A stretch of DNA of 64,000 bases from Turnera subulata (GCA_028386065.3 JAKUCV010006821.1:100045-164044); one strand, 5' to 3'. Positions 33,357-46,700 are shown, counted from the first letter of the stretch. A program made the numbers and translations. The notes: generated by a model not told the origin, from the sequence alone.

Positions 33357-34437
33357 GTGTTTAAATTAATGTTTCATTCTTTTTCGCTTGTCTGGAGATT
33401 TAGTTCTTGCTATGAAGCCAAATGTGAAACTGACTGATTGGAAAAGCAATAATTAAGACAGAAAATTAAAAACATAGGCAACTTAGAGTGGTTCCCCTAA
33501 CAATGAGTCAATGAGTACGCCCACTGCATAAAGATGCCCCCTTTAAGATTTCTAACTATCCACTAGATTTAAGATTTCTAACTATCTACTAGATTTGGTT
33601 TTCACAGGCGAATCAAAAACCTACAATACATAAGTTTTTGCGAGCTAAACTTATAAAACCTAACCTAAAGTTGAACCTAGCTTTGTCTATTTAACAAGAA
33701 TAACCCCTAGTCCTGCTGATTACAATCTTTCAATAAGCAAAGCTTCAAGAGTGACTCACTCAAGAAATTTCACAATTTGAGCACAAAGAATATCTCTCTA
33801 GGTAAGCACTTTTTCACAACTTAGAATCTCTTGAATGGCTAGGTTGAATTGTTGTGTGGCTTCAATCCTCTATTTATAGATTCTACGGAAGGGGAGGAGT
33901 GTTTCTCAACGGCTAGTAGGCTTCCAGGTGGCATACGAGTTGACTCCTTGCTTTATTGAAAGAATTGTCCACTTAGATGAGCCAGATCTGAATATTTCTT
34001 GGGCAGAAATTATCTTTCTTCAAAAAGATTTCAAAAAATGGAAAGTGAGGACCATCAAATCTTCCGGAGGTGAGAAAAGATGCGAGGACCACTTTTTTTA
34101 TCTTTTTCTGACCCTCGAAGAGCAAGTATAACTGTTAGTAGAGTTGCTTTAATATCAACTACTTTTTAGGACCACTACTGCAACTTTCGGGACCACAGCA
34201 CCAACTACCCAGAAAGCGAGACTTTTGGTTGATGCGATGAAGCTAAATCTTTCTGGATTTGGTTTCTACTAGAAACCAATTTTTTTGCCAATACTCAAAA
34301 CACACAAGGCTTACCAAAATGTTTGTTAATCATCAAAATAATATAACAGTCATTGAATAATCATCATAAATATACTAAATAAGATTAGTCTTAATTAATT
34401 ATTTAATTAAGCCCTTAATCACATGTTTATGCTAACA
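33357..34437 (-). repeat. 5' LTR of Copia element A (3' edge lost in G run)
   Basis: Homologous to 2345-3379. It ends TTTATGCTAACA, followed by CTACT. TATA box CTATAAATAG on the minus strand is at 33870-33879. A local duplication, AAGATTTCTAACTATC at 33542 and 33568, is absent from the other LTR. Confidence 0.85.
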
Positions 34438-34442
34438 CTACT

Positions 34443-34903
34443 AATACGGCCCAAAAATATACCCAGACCCATTAGGCCGAATACCCACAAAACTCCTACT
34501 GTGAACTAGCCAGACCAACTACAGGGAAGCCCATGCCAGCTACAAGGAAGCCTAGGAAAGTTATTGAGAAGCCTAGACTGACCCTCAGACCCTCCTCATT
34601 TCTTGTCCAACAAGATAGGCCAAGTCTTTCAGTTAAAGCCGTTTGCAAGAAACTAGGAACTTGGGACAGGAACTTGGGAAACTAGGAAACCATGGTAGCC
34701 TAGGAAACTAGGAACTTGGGAATCCAGCCCCAAAGCCTGGAATATGGGGACCAAAGGTCCCTGAACCCATGGAGCCCAAGACTTTCTCAAAAATTTTTAA
34801 CAAGTTTTATTCACCACATCCAGGGCCTATAAATACAGGAGTCCATCCTTGTATTACATCTGCTCATTCTTGTTTTATTTAAGCATATACTTGTAGGAAA
34901 ATT
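34443..34903. other. Host sequence between elements A and B
   Basis: This joins 2322 when element A is removed. No gene is seen. It contains repeated GAAACTAGGAACTTGGGA-like phrases (34653-34720) and a TATA-like CTATAAATACAGG (34829-34841), so it may be part of an older LTR. Confidence 0.4.
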
Positions 34904-36568
34904 TGTTGGTACAATGGGGCTAAGAGGGGGGTGAATTAGCCATTTTTCGCTTAATCACCGATTTGGCGTCACTGACTACCGCCACTACTCAGGGAGTTCA
35001 CCTTGAGATTTCTAACCTTCACTAACCTTGGTTTTTAATAACCTATAATACAAGATTTTACCTAGGCTTACCTCTAACCTCTCATACCCACAAAGCTAAT
35101 CCAAGCTTTGCTCTTAGTTTCCCAGTAAGATATCCCCTATCCTACCTCACTCAATTGGTTTCTTCATAGGTTAAACCAACAAAGCCTATCTCTCACAAGT
35201 TTTTCTAAGGTGCAACTTGCAAACCTTCTCTCAAAGCTAATCCTAGCTTTACTTATCACTAATCAGCACAAAGCACTCATAAGCTTGTCTAAGATATAAC
35301 CCTCTCTCAAGATATCTTCATGAGTGACCCACTCAAGAGATTTACAAGTAATGCACAAGGAAGGATCTATGAACACTCTCAAGCTTAGGAGGAGAGCTGC
35401 TGCTAAATTCTCACTTCTTTTTCCATCAGCAGCTCTGTTGTTCTTCATAGAGTCATCAGCCTTTTATAGAGACACAATAGGATAGGCCTTTCCAAGAAAT
35501 TCAAACTGTTGTGTGTGTCACTCTCAGGAGACAGCTGTTTCGTTTTGACTGAGACTAGAGTGGCAACGTTCAAATCTCCCTATGGTCGCTTTCACGCTTT
35601 GGTCTGAATCATGCCATTCATCTGACAGGTCTGCCCATGTTCAGCCAAGTCCTAGGTTGGACCCAAAAGATTGATTCCATCTGATTCAGGGATCCGTTGT
35701 GATGTCTTTAATCAGGATGGTCAAACTGCAGAAATGATAAAGTACTAGGTTCTTTTGTCTTCTTAGTAGTAGGATAGCTTGACACAAAGATCAAGGAAAG
35801 CCAACTTCCATTAATCTCTTGTCACTGTCTGCTACCTCGAGATTTGGCATCGTTGGCGCCAAATCGTAGATGTATTTGTTTTCCAGAAAGTGGTTTGTAC
35901 ATGCTTAGCAGACTCCTAAGTTTGATACTCCTAGGTTGGACTGAATCAACATGAGCTGTTATTGAAGCTTTCTAGAACTTTAAACACGTTCCTACAGATT
36001 CAACATAAGTTATGTATCGGGTTTATAGAGTTAGGAAGCATCTTCAACAAATGGTCCCAAAATGCAAAATGATCAGCACATGGTGGATAGACAACTAGGT
36101 TTGATGATCCTAGGTTTGTCAGATTTAAATCCATCTATTGTGAAACCTGTCCAGAACACTAAACAAATATTTTCTGAGTTGAATCAAGGTAGGTTTCAGT
36201 TTTATAGATCATGGGAGCATCTCTAACAATTGCCTCAAAGTTGTAAGATAATCAATGTAGTCCATGAGCCATGAAAGTGACATCTCAAGTATTAAACCCA
36301 ATAAACTATTGCCACTAACACACATATCAACCCCACTAACTTCAAACTCCCACAGTGTCACATGCATGCTAAGATTTAATATATAAATTTGAAACTCAAA
36401 GTTTGTTAACATCAAAACATAGCTAAGGCATAAGGAGGATTGAGACACATGATTAAAACTAAATCAACTACTAATCCATACATAATCAAATACCTCGGTT
36501 AGTATGCTTAATCAAGAATAAGAAAATAATTAACACAAAGCACATGCTAATACGACCTTAGGCCAACA
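34904..36568 (-). repeat. 3' LTR of Copia element B
   Basis: 1665 bp, homologous to 42231-43589 continued at 53793-54228. It lacks a stretch near its start that the partner has (42306-42415). TATA box CTATAAAAG on the minus strand is at 35461-35469; in the partner the same site reads CAATAAAAG. Confidence 0.85.
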
Positions 36569-39440
36569 ATCTCCCCCTTTTTTATGATGACAAACTTTGC
36601 GTGAAAAGACATAGAAAGCATAACTTTTAAAATCAGTTTTGCACAAATGCTCCTCCTTAATATATGCTCCCCCAATCTAAAACATTTTTGCAATATAAGA
36701 ACATCTCATAATTATGCAAGTACTTGCAATCAGTCAACACTATTTCTTCCCGTTTTGGCATCTCAAAAAGCTAATATGACCAAGTGTGAAGTACTGAGAT
36801 AAGCCAAAATAGATCAAGAAACTATATTCCAGCAAAAAATCAACAGCAAAACACGGTAATAAAGTATGGTCAATAGAAACGTCAACAAACAATGTTAGTC
36901 TAATTGTATCCAATTTTGTCATGTCTCAGGCCAAATCGAAATATAAAGGGATAACCATAGACCTACGGCGAAAATGCATTAACACCTAGAGCAACTAGCA
37001 GGATAAATATCTTCAGAGTTATAAAATTTAGAGCTCAATATTAATCTTCTCTGTATAAGATAAATCGGAAGTGAGCTAAAAGAGGACGATCAAAGTTCCT
37101 GCATAAAGGTGTTAATAACTCAACCAAGTGGTATTCACATTTTGGCATCAATCGTGCCAAAATCAACTCAAAGTATCAATCAACAAGCATATATGAATAT
37201 GTAACATCAACAATAATATAAGTAGTAAATCAAAGTGTCATGAAAGTATGATGTAGTGATAGTGACTCTACAATGATTCTGAAAGCATCAACTAAAAGCT
37301 CAAAAAACTCATTAATGGTATATCCCCAATTTTGCATGAATAAAATCAATTTTTCCATGACATTACCATAGATAGTAAAATATGTAGTATAGAAATCATA
37401 AAAAGATATAACAATGAACATAATATGCACATAAAAAATCCAAACAGGCAATTAAAGAAAAGTATGTATATGATATGAGAATGCATGAACCTAAAGAGCA
37501 ATAGATGAGAAGGAGTCAAACCCGGTTTAATGGGCACTAGATTCTTCTTGTTGTGGAGTGGCAACAGCTGGTGGATGATAGTAAGAAGAATCTCTGACTT
37601 TAGCCAACAATATGTCCATTCTCTTTTTGCATTTGCATCACCCATTCAAGTTTTCGATTGGAAACCATCAAGTCCTCCTTCTTTCCAATGATTCTTCCAT
37701 CATTATCATCAGGCTTTTAAGGCCATATTGGTGAGAAGTTTCTCAATCAAGTTAAGATCAAGCCTTTTCCAAAAAGTGACATATGAGTCTCAAAGCTTGC
37801 TCTTTTGTTGACTTTAAGTCTAACAAAATTCAGAAAGATTGCATAGTGTGACTTTAGGGATTTTTATTGCCAACAACAGCTCTTGATCATTGTCATTCCC
37901 TCTGTTGGTCTCACTAGATGGAAAGGCATCTTCAGCAAACTTTCTCTTTTTCATCCCTTTTCTCGATTTAACAAGCGTCTACTTCTTATTGTGGAACTAA
38001 AGAAGCTTCTTCTCTAGACTTGGACTCTTCTTGCTCAATACTGGAAGATTTTCTCATACTTCAGAGTCTGAAATTTTAACAAATTTCTCTTTCCTTTTCT
38101 TTGAGAAGCCTTGGTAAGAAGTCCTCCTCTTTAGTCTTGTGCTTCTCTTTATTTTCCGTTTTGGCATCGTAGAAGCCAAAAGCACTTTCGAACTTCTTCA
38201 GATCTGCAGCCAAGTAGCCTTTTCAGGCTCTTCAATAATTATTTCTTCAAGATCTGGTGGTGCTTCGACAGAAAATTTTTATTCTGAATTGTCTCTGATA
38301 GTAGCACTTTCGGAGTAGATTCAGTCTCATGTTGACTCGGTTTCTCTTGACTGTTTTCCTTTGAGCTTGTTCTTACGGATGAGGACTTGGCCTTTTCTTC
38401 TTCTTCTCTAATTTTCTCTCTAAGACTTGGTGATGTTTCAATAAGTTTTTCTCTTGAATGGTCTTGGGATGTTGGACTTCAGAAACCATTTGAAGTTTTC
38501 TGCTTGACTTGATTCTTCTTGAGGGGCCTTTGACTTACTTGATCTTGGAATATGATTATTGACTGAAATATCATCTCTATACTTCTATTTGAATAATGTA
38601 AGGTCTTCTCCAGTAGGAACACTACATAACTTTAGGATTGATATACTTCCAAAGTCTTCAACTCCTACTACAAGTGTGCTTCTTGTTCCATTATGAATTT
38701 TGGGTGGAGATAAATAAGGATTTTTGTGTTTAGATCAGATTGGCTTGATTTGAGAATGGTTTTTGAATTGTGGAAGGAAAGAGAGACAAGAATTATTTCC
38801 ACCATGGTTAGGATTGATCTTACTCCGTTTATGCAAAGGATAAAGGTAGGATATGAGAGAGAGAGTATAGGAAAGATAGTTGGGGTAAGTGGATATGAAT
38901 GAGACTTTGTAATTGCCCAACGGTCACTTGAGATTCTCTATGCAAATTCTCTCTGTCACCCAACGGTTACTTTTGCAAAATAACGGACAGACGGTTAAGT
39001 GAATATGAAGGAAATTGATTACCCAACAATTATTTGAGATTATCTCAACAACCGCATCTCCCACTTTTTGAAAAGTATTCTTCCAACTGTTACCTTTTGA
39101 AAAGTAGTAGGCATGCTACAAGAATCTAGCAGTTTTGGCTTGTGTAGGGTTTTTGACTATAGGTCTAAAAATAGGCCCTCTCTTTCCTTAGAATTTCTGC
39201 ACAAAAATCGATGCTCCTTTTTCAACATCTGCCTTTTGAATTTTTGGCATCTCCTACGCCAAAACAGCTTGCTCTCTGATTTCTTCATAAGTCACCAATT
39301 TCACCAATCCATTTTTTATCTCCATCGTAATTTCATCATTGCTCAAATGTTAAGTGCAAGTGTGCAATTGAATGTTCATGAACTAAGTGATAAATATGCA
39401 TGCTCACATGTAGAGAGATTATAGTTAAGAGATATCACCA
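36569..39440 (-). pseudogene. env-like region of element B (degenerate)
   Basis: This stretch between the RNase H end and the 3' LTR matches the place of the env-like ORF in element A. Only short frames remain. Near 38220-38090 the minus strand gives FGFYDAKTENKEKHKTKEED, a charged low-complexity segment like that of element A. No frame can be followed through. Confidence 0.45.
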
Positions 39441-39479
39441 AAGAAGGATTGTAACTATTCCAATCTGGAGTGCGCATTC

Positions 39480-42230
39480 CAATCTCCACATGAATCTAGG
39501 TGGACTGATCATCCTTCAGTCACTTGGTGAAAATATCTGCAAGTTAATTCTCACTTTTGACAAGAACAAGTGTTATATCCTTCTTAAGCATATGATCTTT
39601 GATGAAATTTTGTATCTCTTCAATGTGTTTGGTACATGAGTGTTAGATTGAATCTTTAGAGAGATAAGCACATTTGAGCTATCACATAGAATGAGAAGGC
39701 ACATATAATCTAGGCTATAACATATATTTCATCTAACAAACTTGAGCATGTCATAACACCAGTAATAACAAATTCGGCTTCACAGCGCCAAATTGTACTT
39801 TTTGCTAAACCAAGATAAAAATGATTATGCACTGCACTAACAAGAAGCACTTGTTCTTTTTATTCTAATAGATAGCCAACAAAGTAATCATTAGAATAAT
39901 TAAACAGTTTCAAAGAAAAAGACTTTTGGGCTACTGTGATCTAATCTAAAGATATAACTTTTGAGCTCTTGAAAAGATCATTTGATAACACTTAGCTTGG
40001 ATACTTTAAGACAATAATGAAGTATAGACAAAACCAAACATTGATCATAGTATCAGGTTTAGTAGCAGCAAAGAAATAAATAGCACTATTAATCATACCG
40101 TTATATCTTTCTGTCATCTCTTTGCCATTTTCGTCTTTGTTTAATATCATTGTCATGCTCATTGAGACTTGAAAGCATTGTCTTCATCAGTGCCAAAACG
40201 TTTGGGAAACCTTTTATATGCATAGCTTGGTTGATGAAGATCAAGTTCCTATACTTAGAATCCAAGATCGAAGTTCAATCATCCCATTAAGCTCATCTCG
40301 AATTCATTGTACTCTTATGCTTTCAAATTCCTTACACAACCACTCATTAGTAGCATCAAGTAGTATGACATAATCAAAGATAAGATATACTTTTGAGCTT
40401 TTATGAAGGAAATGATCATGACCAAAGCAAGTGCATTGACTATCAAAAGCAACAGTCATATGCTCACTAAATGTTCTTTTGTTATCTCAAGCAAGCAAAC
40501 CATAAAACTTCATAACATTCTAAATAGAAAATGAAGCACATAACATCAAATGATAGTTTCTTCTTTTAGACTTAGAAATGTGTCAGAATTGTCATCAATG
40601 ATGCCAAACCGTTTCTAAAGCTTTTGAATATATTTAAGAATTTTAGCAAAGTTAAAAGATTTCTTATCAGTTTCAATGCTAAAAACACATACCAGAATAT
40701 AAAAGATTTGCCAAAACATCAGTAAACGACCACTATGAAGAATAAATACTAACAATGAATAATACATAATGCATGCATGACATAAAATTAGAACAAGTAT
40801 TAACAATATTATTTCAATTAATAACTGTGATATGTTTGAATATCCTCTTAGAGATATTGCAAGGAGAATTAAAATTATCATCACCTTTACCAAGTGCCTT
40901 ACCTTTTGAGCTAACACAAGATGTGATATTACCTTAGTTTAAGGATGAGAATCTTGATGGGTCTTTTTATATGTGTTGAACAACCACTTTGCAACGTCCA
41001 TCTATCCATATTTTTCTGCCAAGAAAATTATATTTTTGGTACCCACAAAAACTTGGATCCTTGGGGTTAGTTGTAGCACCTTTCGGTAGCCAGATATATT
41101 TATTAACACAACACATCTTTTGATCATGAAAAGTATCATGCCTGACCTCCATTTTCATCATAATGACATGTAAAATGTGCTGTAATATATAATTTAGCTC
41201 TAGCAATGTTATTCATAAAGGTTGGCTTGGGATTGAATGCCAAATGAATGACTCCAACACTTCTCTTTTATAAGAAGCGCCTTTGATATCAAGAGAAGGT
41301 ATATACCAACTCTTCCCTTAATGAACATGACAAATTCAATATTCAGATTAAGAGCATTATTTTTATTAGTTGTTTTTCACAAGCATCCACATTTAGAACA
41401 AGTTTCTTCTCTAGAACATTGCATATAAACATAGGAACATCATTATTCATTTTTAGATCAACAATATTGGCACATGATGTAGGATACTTTCTAGGCTCTA
41501 CATGTGAAGTGTTATGAATATCTTTATCAAATTCAATACTTCAACATGTTTTCTACTTGCAATGTTCTCTTCTAATCTTTTCCAACAATCTCAAGCAATT
41601 CATTAAATTAAAAAATTAGCTCATCAAATGTAAATTTATGAAAAGAATCATTTACCTCAGAATTCTTTCTTGCTGACCGGGAAAGATTCGCAAAGTCCAC
41701 ATCATCCAAATCACTTGTAGTGCCAAGTCTTTCTCATTTACATCCTTTTCTTCAAGCTTGGAATTTGTATACATGGCTTGAGTGCGTTCTCTAGACAGCA
41801 TTGGATAGAGCACAAAATCGTTCAACAATTGATTTGGCTTGTACTCCTTGAATTAAATTGTTCCATCGTGAATGATGCGAGGAGACTCCAAAACTTATAG
41901 ATTGTTGCACTAGACTGTGCTCTTTCCAATTTGGCTTCATTGATGCAAAATCTAAGGAGGTTCGCAACTCTAGGATTATGCTTGGCTTCATTCACTTCCT
42001 CTACTGATCAGAACTTCAAGACATTTTTGGTTGGTCCCCAGTAGGAATTTTGCACAGCAAGCCACTTCTCTAGTTCCTGACTCTCTATAGAAATCTTCAA
42101 CAAAAACATTCATTGGTCGAACTTCACAGCATAAGAGTAAGAAACTTTCTGATGCTACAACCCTCAAAAACCTTGATCTTCATCTCCTGGAGGTTAATCC
42201 ATATACAGAGAATGTGGCCCCGCTACCATT
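39480..42230 (-). pseudogene. Copia B gag-pol relic
   Basis: Fragments in proper order on the minus strand are: the primer-site region ATGGTAGCGGGGCC next to the LTR (compare the Copia consensus TGGTATCAGAGC); KFLWVPK near 41050; a protease relic LQSGCSTHI near 40990, where the catalytic Asp is Gln; RT relic DYVILLDATNEWLCKEFES near 40370, in which the YVDD box is destroyed; NEFEMSLMG near 40300; and an RNase H end near 39640-39480 matching 26850-26990. Much of integrase and RT is missing. It is a long-dead element. Confidence 0.6.
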
Positions 42231-43589
42231 TGTAGGTTCAAAGTGGCTAAGAGGGGGGGTGAATTAGCCATTTTTCGCTTAATCACCGATTTGGCGTCAC
42301 TGATGCCAAATCGACTTTGTATCTAAATCTGCGAAATTATGAACACACTAAAGCACAATTAAGGAGAGGGTTAGAGAAATTGGCACAAAGAGTTTATAGT
42401 GGTTCGCCGCCACACAAGACTACCTCCACTACTCAAGGAGTCCACCTTGAGATTTCTAACCTTCACTAACCTTGGTTTTTATGGGATCAACCCATAACCT
42501 ATAATACAAGGTTTTACCTAGGCTAACCTCTAACCTCTCATACCCACAAAGCTAATCCAAGCTTTGCTCTAAGTTCCCCAGTAAGATATCCCCTATCCTA
42601 CCTCACTCAATTGGTTTCTTCATAGGTTAAACCAACAAAGCCTATCTCTCACAAGTTTTTCTAAGGTGCAACATGTGAACCTTCTCTCAAAGTTAATCCT
42701 AGCTTTGCTTATCACTAATCAGCACAAAGCACTCATAAGCTTGTCTAAGATATAACCCTCTCTCAAGATATCTTCATGAGTGACTCACTCAAGAGATTTG
42801 CAAGTAATGCACAAGGAAGGATCTATGAACACTCTCAAGCTTAGGAGGAGAGCTGCTGCTAAATTCTCACTTCTTTCTCCATCAACAGCTCTATTGTTCT
42901 TCATGGAGTCATCAGCCTTTTATTGAGACACAATAGGATAGGCCTTTCCAAGAAATTCAAACTGTTGTGTGTGTCACTCTCAGTAGACAGCTGTTTCGTT
43001 CTGACTGAGACTAGAGTGGCAACGTTCAAATCTCCTTGTGGTCGCTTTCACGCTTTGGTCTGAATCATGCCATTCATCTGACAGGTCTGCCCATATTTAG
43101 CCAAGTCCTAGGTTGGACCCAAAAGATTGATTCCATCTGATTTAGGGATCCGTTGTGATGTCTCTAATCAGGACGGTCAGACTGTAGAAATGATAAAGTA
43201 CTAGGTTCTTTTGCCTTCTTAGTAGTAGGTTAGCTTGACACAAAGATCAAGGAAAGCCAACTTTCATCAATCTCTTGTCACTTTCTGTTACCTCTAGATT
43301 TGGCATCGTTTCCGCCAAATCGTAGATGTATCCGTTTCCAAAAAGTGGTCTGCACATGCTTAACAGTCTCCTAAGTTTGATACTCCTAGGTTGGACTGAA
43401 TCAACATGAGCTGTTATGGAAGCTTTCTAGATCTTTAAACACGTTCCTGCAGATTCAACATAAGCTATATACCTGGTTTATAGAGTTAGGGAGCATCTTC
43501 AACAAGTGGTCCCAAAATGCAAGATGATCAGCACATGCTGGACAGACGGCTAGGTTTGATGATCCTAGGTTTGTCAGATTTAAATCCAT
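42231..43589 (-). repeat. 5' LTR of Copia element B, left part
   Basis: Matches 34904-36130 of the 3' LTR, then stops at the TCCAT target site of Athila element C. The LTR continues at 53793-54228. Confidence 0.85.
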
Positions 43590-43883
43590 TGATGTCGTTT
43601 GTCTGCAACGTAGGTTCCTGCAAGTGCACAGGGTTGTTGTAGTACTTTATCAAGGTCGTATCCACAGGTACTGGGTTGAGTCTGTTTCTTTTCAATTTAA
43701 GACAAACTAGTCTTGAAAATAATTAAATAAGGATGGATTTGGGTGAATGGTGATTAAAATCTATACTAGGCAGGAAAGATAAATGTAACAGCTGATTAAA
43801 TGAGGAAGGTATCAGTTTTGGTGGATTCTTAGGCATCTGGGGTTCACATGTCCTGTTTTATGAGTTTAAATTGCTCGACAGAG
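43590..43883 (-). repeat. 3' LTR remnant of Athila C
   Basis: Matches 51735-52026 of the 5' LTR closely, up to TTGCTCGACAG, then diverges. Roughly 1.75 kb of LTR is missing on the internal side, so a deletion removed most of this LTR and perhaps adjoining 3' sequence. Confidence 0.8.
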
Positions 43884-44125
43884 GAAGTTTAAATGGAAAA
43901 TGTAGAGGATACATAAATATAAGGACAGGCTCACACTGAAAACTTGCAGTGTCCTCACTGCTGAAACTAAACAAAAGAAAGGTACAATGCCACAAAAAAG
44001 GCAAGCAAAATAAAACACATTATCTAAAATGAAAGACAAAAGGTCTAATGCTTAAACACAAAGATAAATACCCCAAACTGAAAGTTGTATCCTCTGTGGT
44101 AGGGGTTAGACATCCTAAAACTAGA

Positions 44126-46217
44126 CTAGAGTTGCTGAAAAGGTGGAGTTAGCGGCGGTGGCACTTGTTGCTGGATGGTGGTGGTCCTGCCTGTGGTGAC
44201 CGCGTCAGTGCACGTGCCATTGTTCATCAAATTATTGAGGGTTTCAGTCAATTGCACGTACTGGGCCATGTATTGGCTATGGAAGTCAGTCATGGCTCTG
44301 CCCTGGGTCTGTGTGATGCCGCGCACTTCAGTGATGCCCCTGTTAAGGAGTGTGCGTGCTTCTCCTAAAGAGGAGATCAGGTGCACCTCTTGTGCAGTAA
44401 TGCTCTCCTAGAGGCATTGCAGGCGTTCTTCGTGAGTAGCAAGGGTCTGTTGACTGCGGGTTTGGTTCTGAAGGACGGGGAGGAACTGCTGCCCAATCCA
44501 ATCCTGCATTTTCTCGAGTTAGACCAACAACTGATCCCGGATAACAGGCTGAGCCTGTCCTTGAGGTTGTCCCGGCTGTTGAGGCTGTGCCGCTTAGTGT
44601 ATTGGTGGGTCCTCGGTTTGCTGTGGAAGGTTGGCCTCACCTTGTACTGCTGCTTCTTCGACCGCTGGCTCTTGATGCTGCTCGTGATATTATGGAGAAG
44701 GAAGGTTCATCCTGCTGAGGATGAAGCCATCGATCGTGACAGTTCCTTGAAGTAACTGTAAGCTGTCCAGGGGAAGCTCGAAATGGCGCACAATCCTGGT
44801 GATAATTCCTGCGCCTGGAAGGAAGCCTGCCTTTTTCTGGGTGTTAAAACGGCAAAGGATGAAGGCGACAGTGTTGAAAGGGCATCGGTGCACCATGCAC
44901 CAGAGGATGAATAGCTCCCCTATTTGGACTATCAATCGGGTTTTGTTCCGGTCGAAGATGTTGTGTGAGAGGAAGTGTTGGGTGATGCGGAGTGCCCTGC
45001 TATGGAATGATGTTGCTATGCTGGAGGAGGGGTTGTAGCCGGGAGAAGTAGAGATTTTATTCCAAAATTCCTTTACGTTGTAATCATCCGGTCTTTCTTG
45101 GATTCCTTCATTTGGGAGGCCGAGTACGTGGTTCAACTAGGTAACAATGAGAACGCGGTCCTCATTACCCAGTCGGAACCGTACGATGCCTTGTTCTGAC
45201 CCTGTGGTGGCTGATAGGAGAGGGAACTGAAGAATTCGCGGGTAAAATTCTCGTAGCTGGGTTTCCCAATCGTGACAAACAGCAACCATCCCACTGGTCG
45301 GAGGAATCAGGGCACGCCATGCCGGGCTCCAATATCCATGAGGGCTTCCATATCGAGCCATCGGCTGACAAGCACAGTCTGGGTCTGTGCGAAGTTCCAG
45401 ACGCGTTGGTGAGTGGCGTTGGCCGGCTGGAAAACAAAGCGCGGAACCGGGGGTGGCATTTCTCCTCAGGCCTCTGTTCTTCTTCTTCGGTCTCTGTCTC
45501 ATTAGTGGGCGGGGGTGCGGGTGGTTCGCGAGGGCGATCCTGGTTTCGCTTGGATCGCTCATCGTTGTTGGTTTGTGGGGTGGTGGGTTGTGTTCGGCTA
45601 GATGTGGCGGTGGCCTTGGTGTTGGAGCGGGTCCGTGGTCGCTTTGGTGGTCGAAAGATGGTGTCGGGTGTTGAGTTTTCAGGGAGTTGGTTTTCAATCA
45701 AGTCAATGATGTTGTTGTCATCGGTGACTGCACGCTTGTTTGGGCGCATCGTAGGGGTGGATGTGGTCTCGTGTTCAGGGTGAGGGTCGAGGTTGAGGTC
45801 GATGTCGTCGCCCATGGTGTTGGTGAGTTGTCGGTGGTGGCGACGTTTGTATTGGGTGATTGGGGGTGGTGGTGTTGTGGAAGGTTCTGTGGTGAGGTTG
45901 GGGTTTGGGTTGTTAGTGGGTGGGGTGGGTAGGCTGAGGTGGCGTGGGTTTTTTTGTGGTGGGAAGAGGCGAGCGAACTCGCTAATGAGGATGTGTAGTG
46001 GGGGAAGGTCTGGGTGTAATCGTGGTGTGGGGGTGGTGGAAAATGGTGGCAGTAGTGGTGGGTTGATGTGGAAAGGGTGGTGGACGATTTGGAAGAGGGG
46101 GCGGGTGATGCGAAAAGGGAAGGTGATGGTAGTGGTGATGTCTGGGTTAGAAGATGAGGGTGGAGGATTCTCTGTGTTGTTGTTGGTTGGGTTGCTGGTG
46201 TTGGTGTTGTTATCCAT
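44126..46217 (-). pseudogene. Athila env-like ORF (ATHILA ORF-1 type)
   Basis: It starts at 46217 with a long low-complexity N-terminus rich in Asn, Thr and Pro, carrying a nuclear-type basic run (RPPKRPRTRS). The frame then shifts near 45560-45500. The conserved part follows: FPAGQRHSPTRLELRT, WETQLREFYPRI, then after a TAG near 45137, LNHVLGLPNEGI, RALRITQHFLSHNIFDR, GELFILWCMV and RFNTQKKAGFLPGAGIITRI, the pattern of the ATHILA ORF-1 family. The C-terminus (44386-44126) has further stops before it. Athila elements carry this extra ORF after pol; an envelope role was proposed from position and is unproven. Confidence 0.7.
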
Positions 46218-46577
46218 GGCTGAGTTGGGAAAATTTTGGCGATATGGGGCTATGGTTCTGGAGTTAGGGTTGTAGCAACTTAGTTTAGAGGAGGAAGAAG
46301 AAGTAGAAAAGGGAAGGGTAGGGGTTGGGTTTTATAGGCAATTAATGCCTGTTCAGAGATGTTGAGAGAGAGGAATGTGAAGGGGTATGTTTGTTGGGAA
46401 GTGTCTTTTTGCCGCCCAATTTATCTGTTTGTGTGCCCACTTATGGCAGAGAGTTATATCCCTTCAGAAACGACACGTGTCCTTGGGAGAGGGAATAATC
46501 ATACTGGGTATTTTCTTTTATGACGTATCAAAACAAAATTCCCTTGTTTTCTTTCTGCGCTAGGCATCGTGCCTGAA

Positions 46578-46700
46578 ATAGGCTGAGCCTGTTTTACAAG
46601 TCTGCCGAAACAGTATGAGCCTGTTTTACAAGTCTGCCGAAACAGTATGAGCCTGTTTCACAAGTGTGCCGAAACAGCATGAGCCTGTTTCACAGGCTGT
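46578..46700. repeat. ~37-bp tandem repeat with GAGCCTGTTTxACAAG
   Basis: Four imperfect units of about 37 bp carry ATGAGCCTGTTTTACAAGTC plus TGCCGAAACAG. The first unit begins with the palindrome AGGCTGAGCCTGT and the last ends in CACAGGCTGTCCC. It lies between integrase and the env-like ORF of element C. Confidence 0.8.

Larger units (their letters stand above)
2323..34437 (-). mobile_element. SIRE-like Ty1/Copia element A with nested insertions
   Basis: Two homologous LTRs (2323-3379 and about 33315-34437) with TG/CA-type ends and a CTACT duplication enclose gag, protease, integrase, reverse transcriptase and RNase H remnants, then an extra env-like ORF, all on the minus strand. This order and the long extra ORF after pol fit the SIRE/Maximus lineage of Copia. 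Removing the insertions at about 4905-6440, 8141-11364, 11915-22952, 23073-26681 and 29900-31671 leaves roughly 11 kb, a normal SIRE size. Every coding segment is interrupted, so the element cannot move by itself. Confidence 0.85.

Noticed and set aside
34899..36568. LTR at 34904-36568 as a solo LTR
   Set aside because: A polypurine tract follows it, a partner LTR is at 42231 onwards, and the flanking AAATT/AAATC pair encloses both.
45319..46275. Long plus-strand frames opposite the Athila env-like ORF
   Set aside because: They are Gly/Val-rich mirror frames of a Pro/Thr/Asn-rich minus-strand ORF, with no domain of their own.
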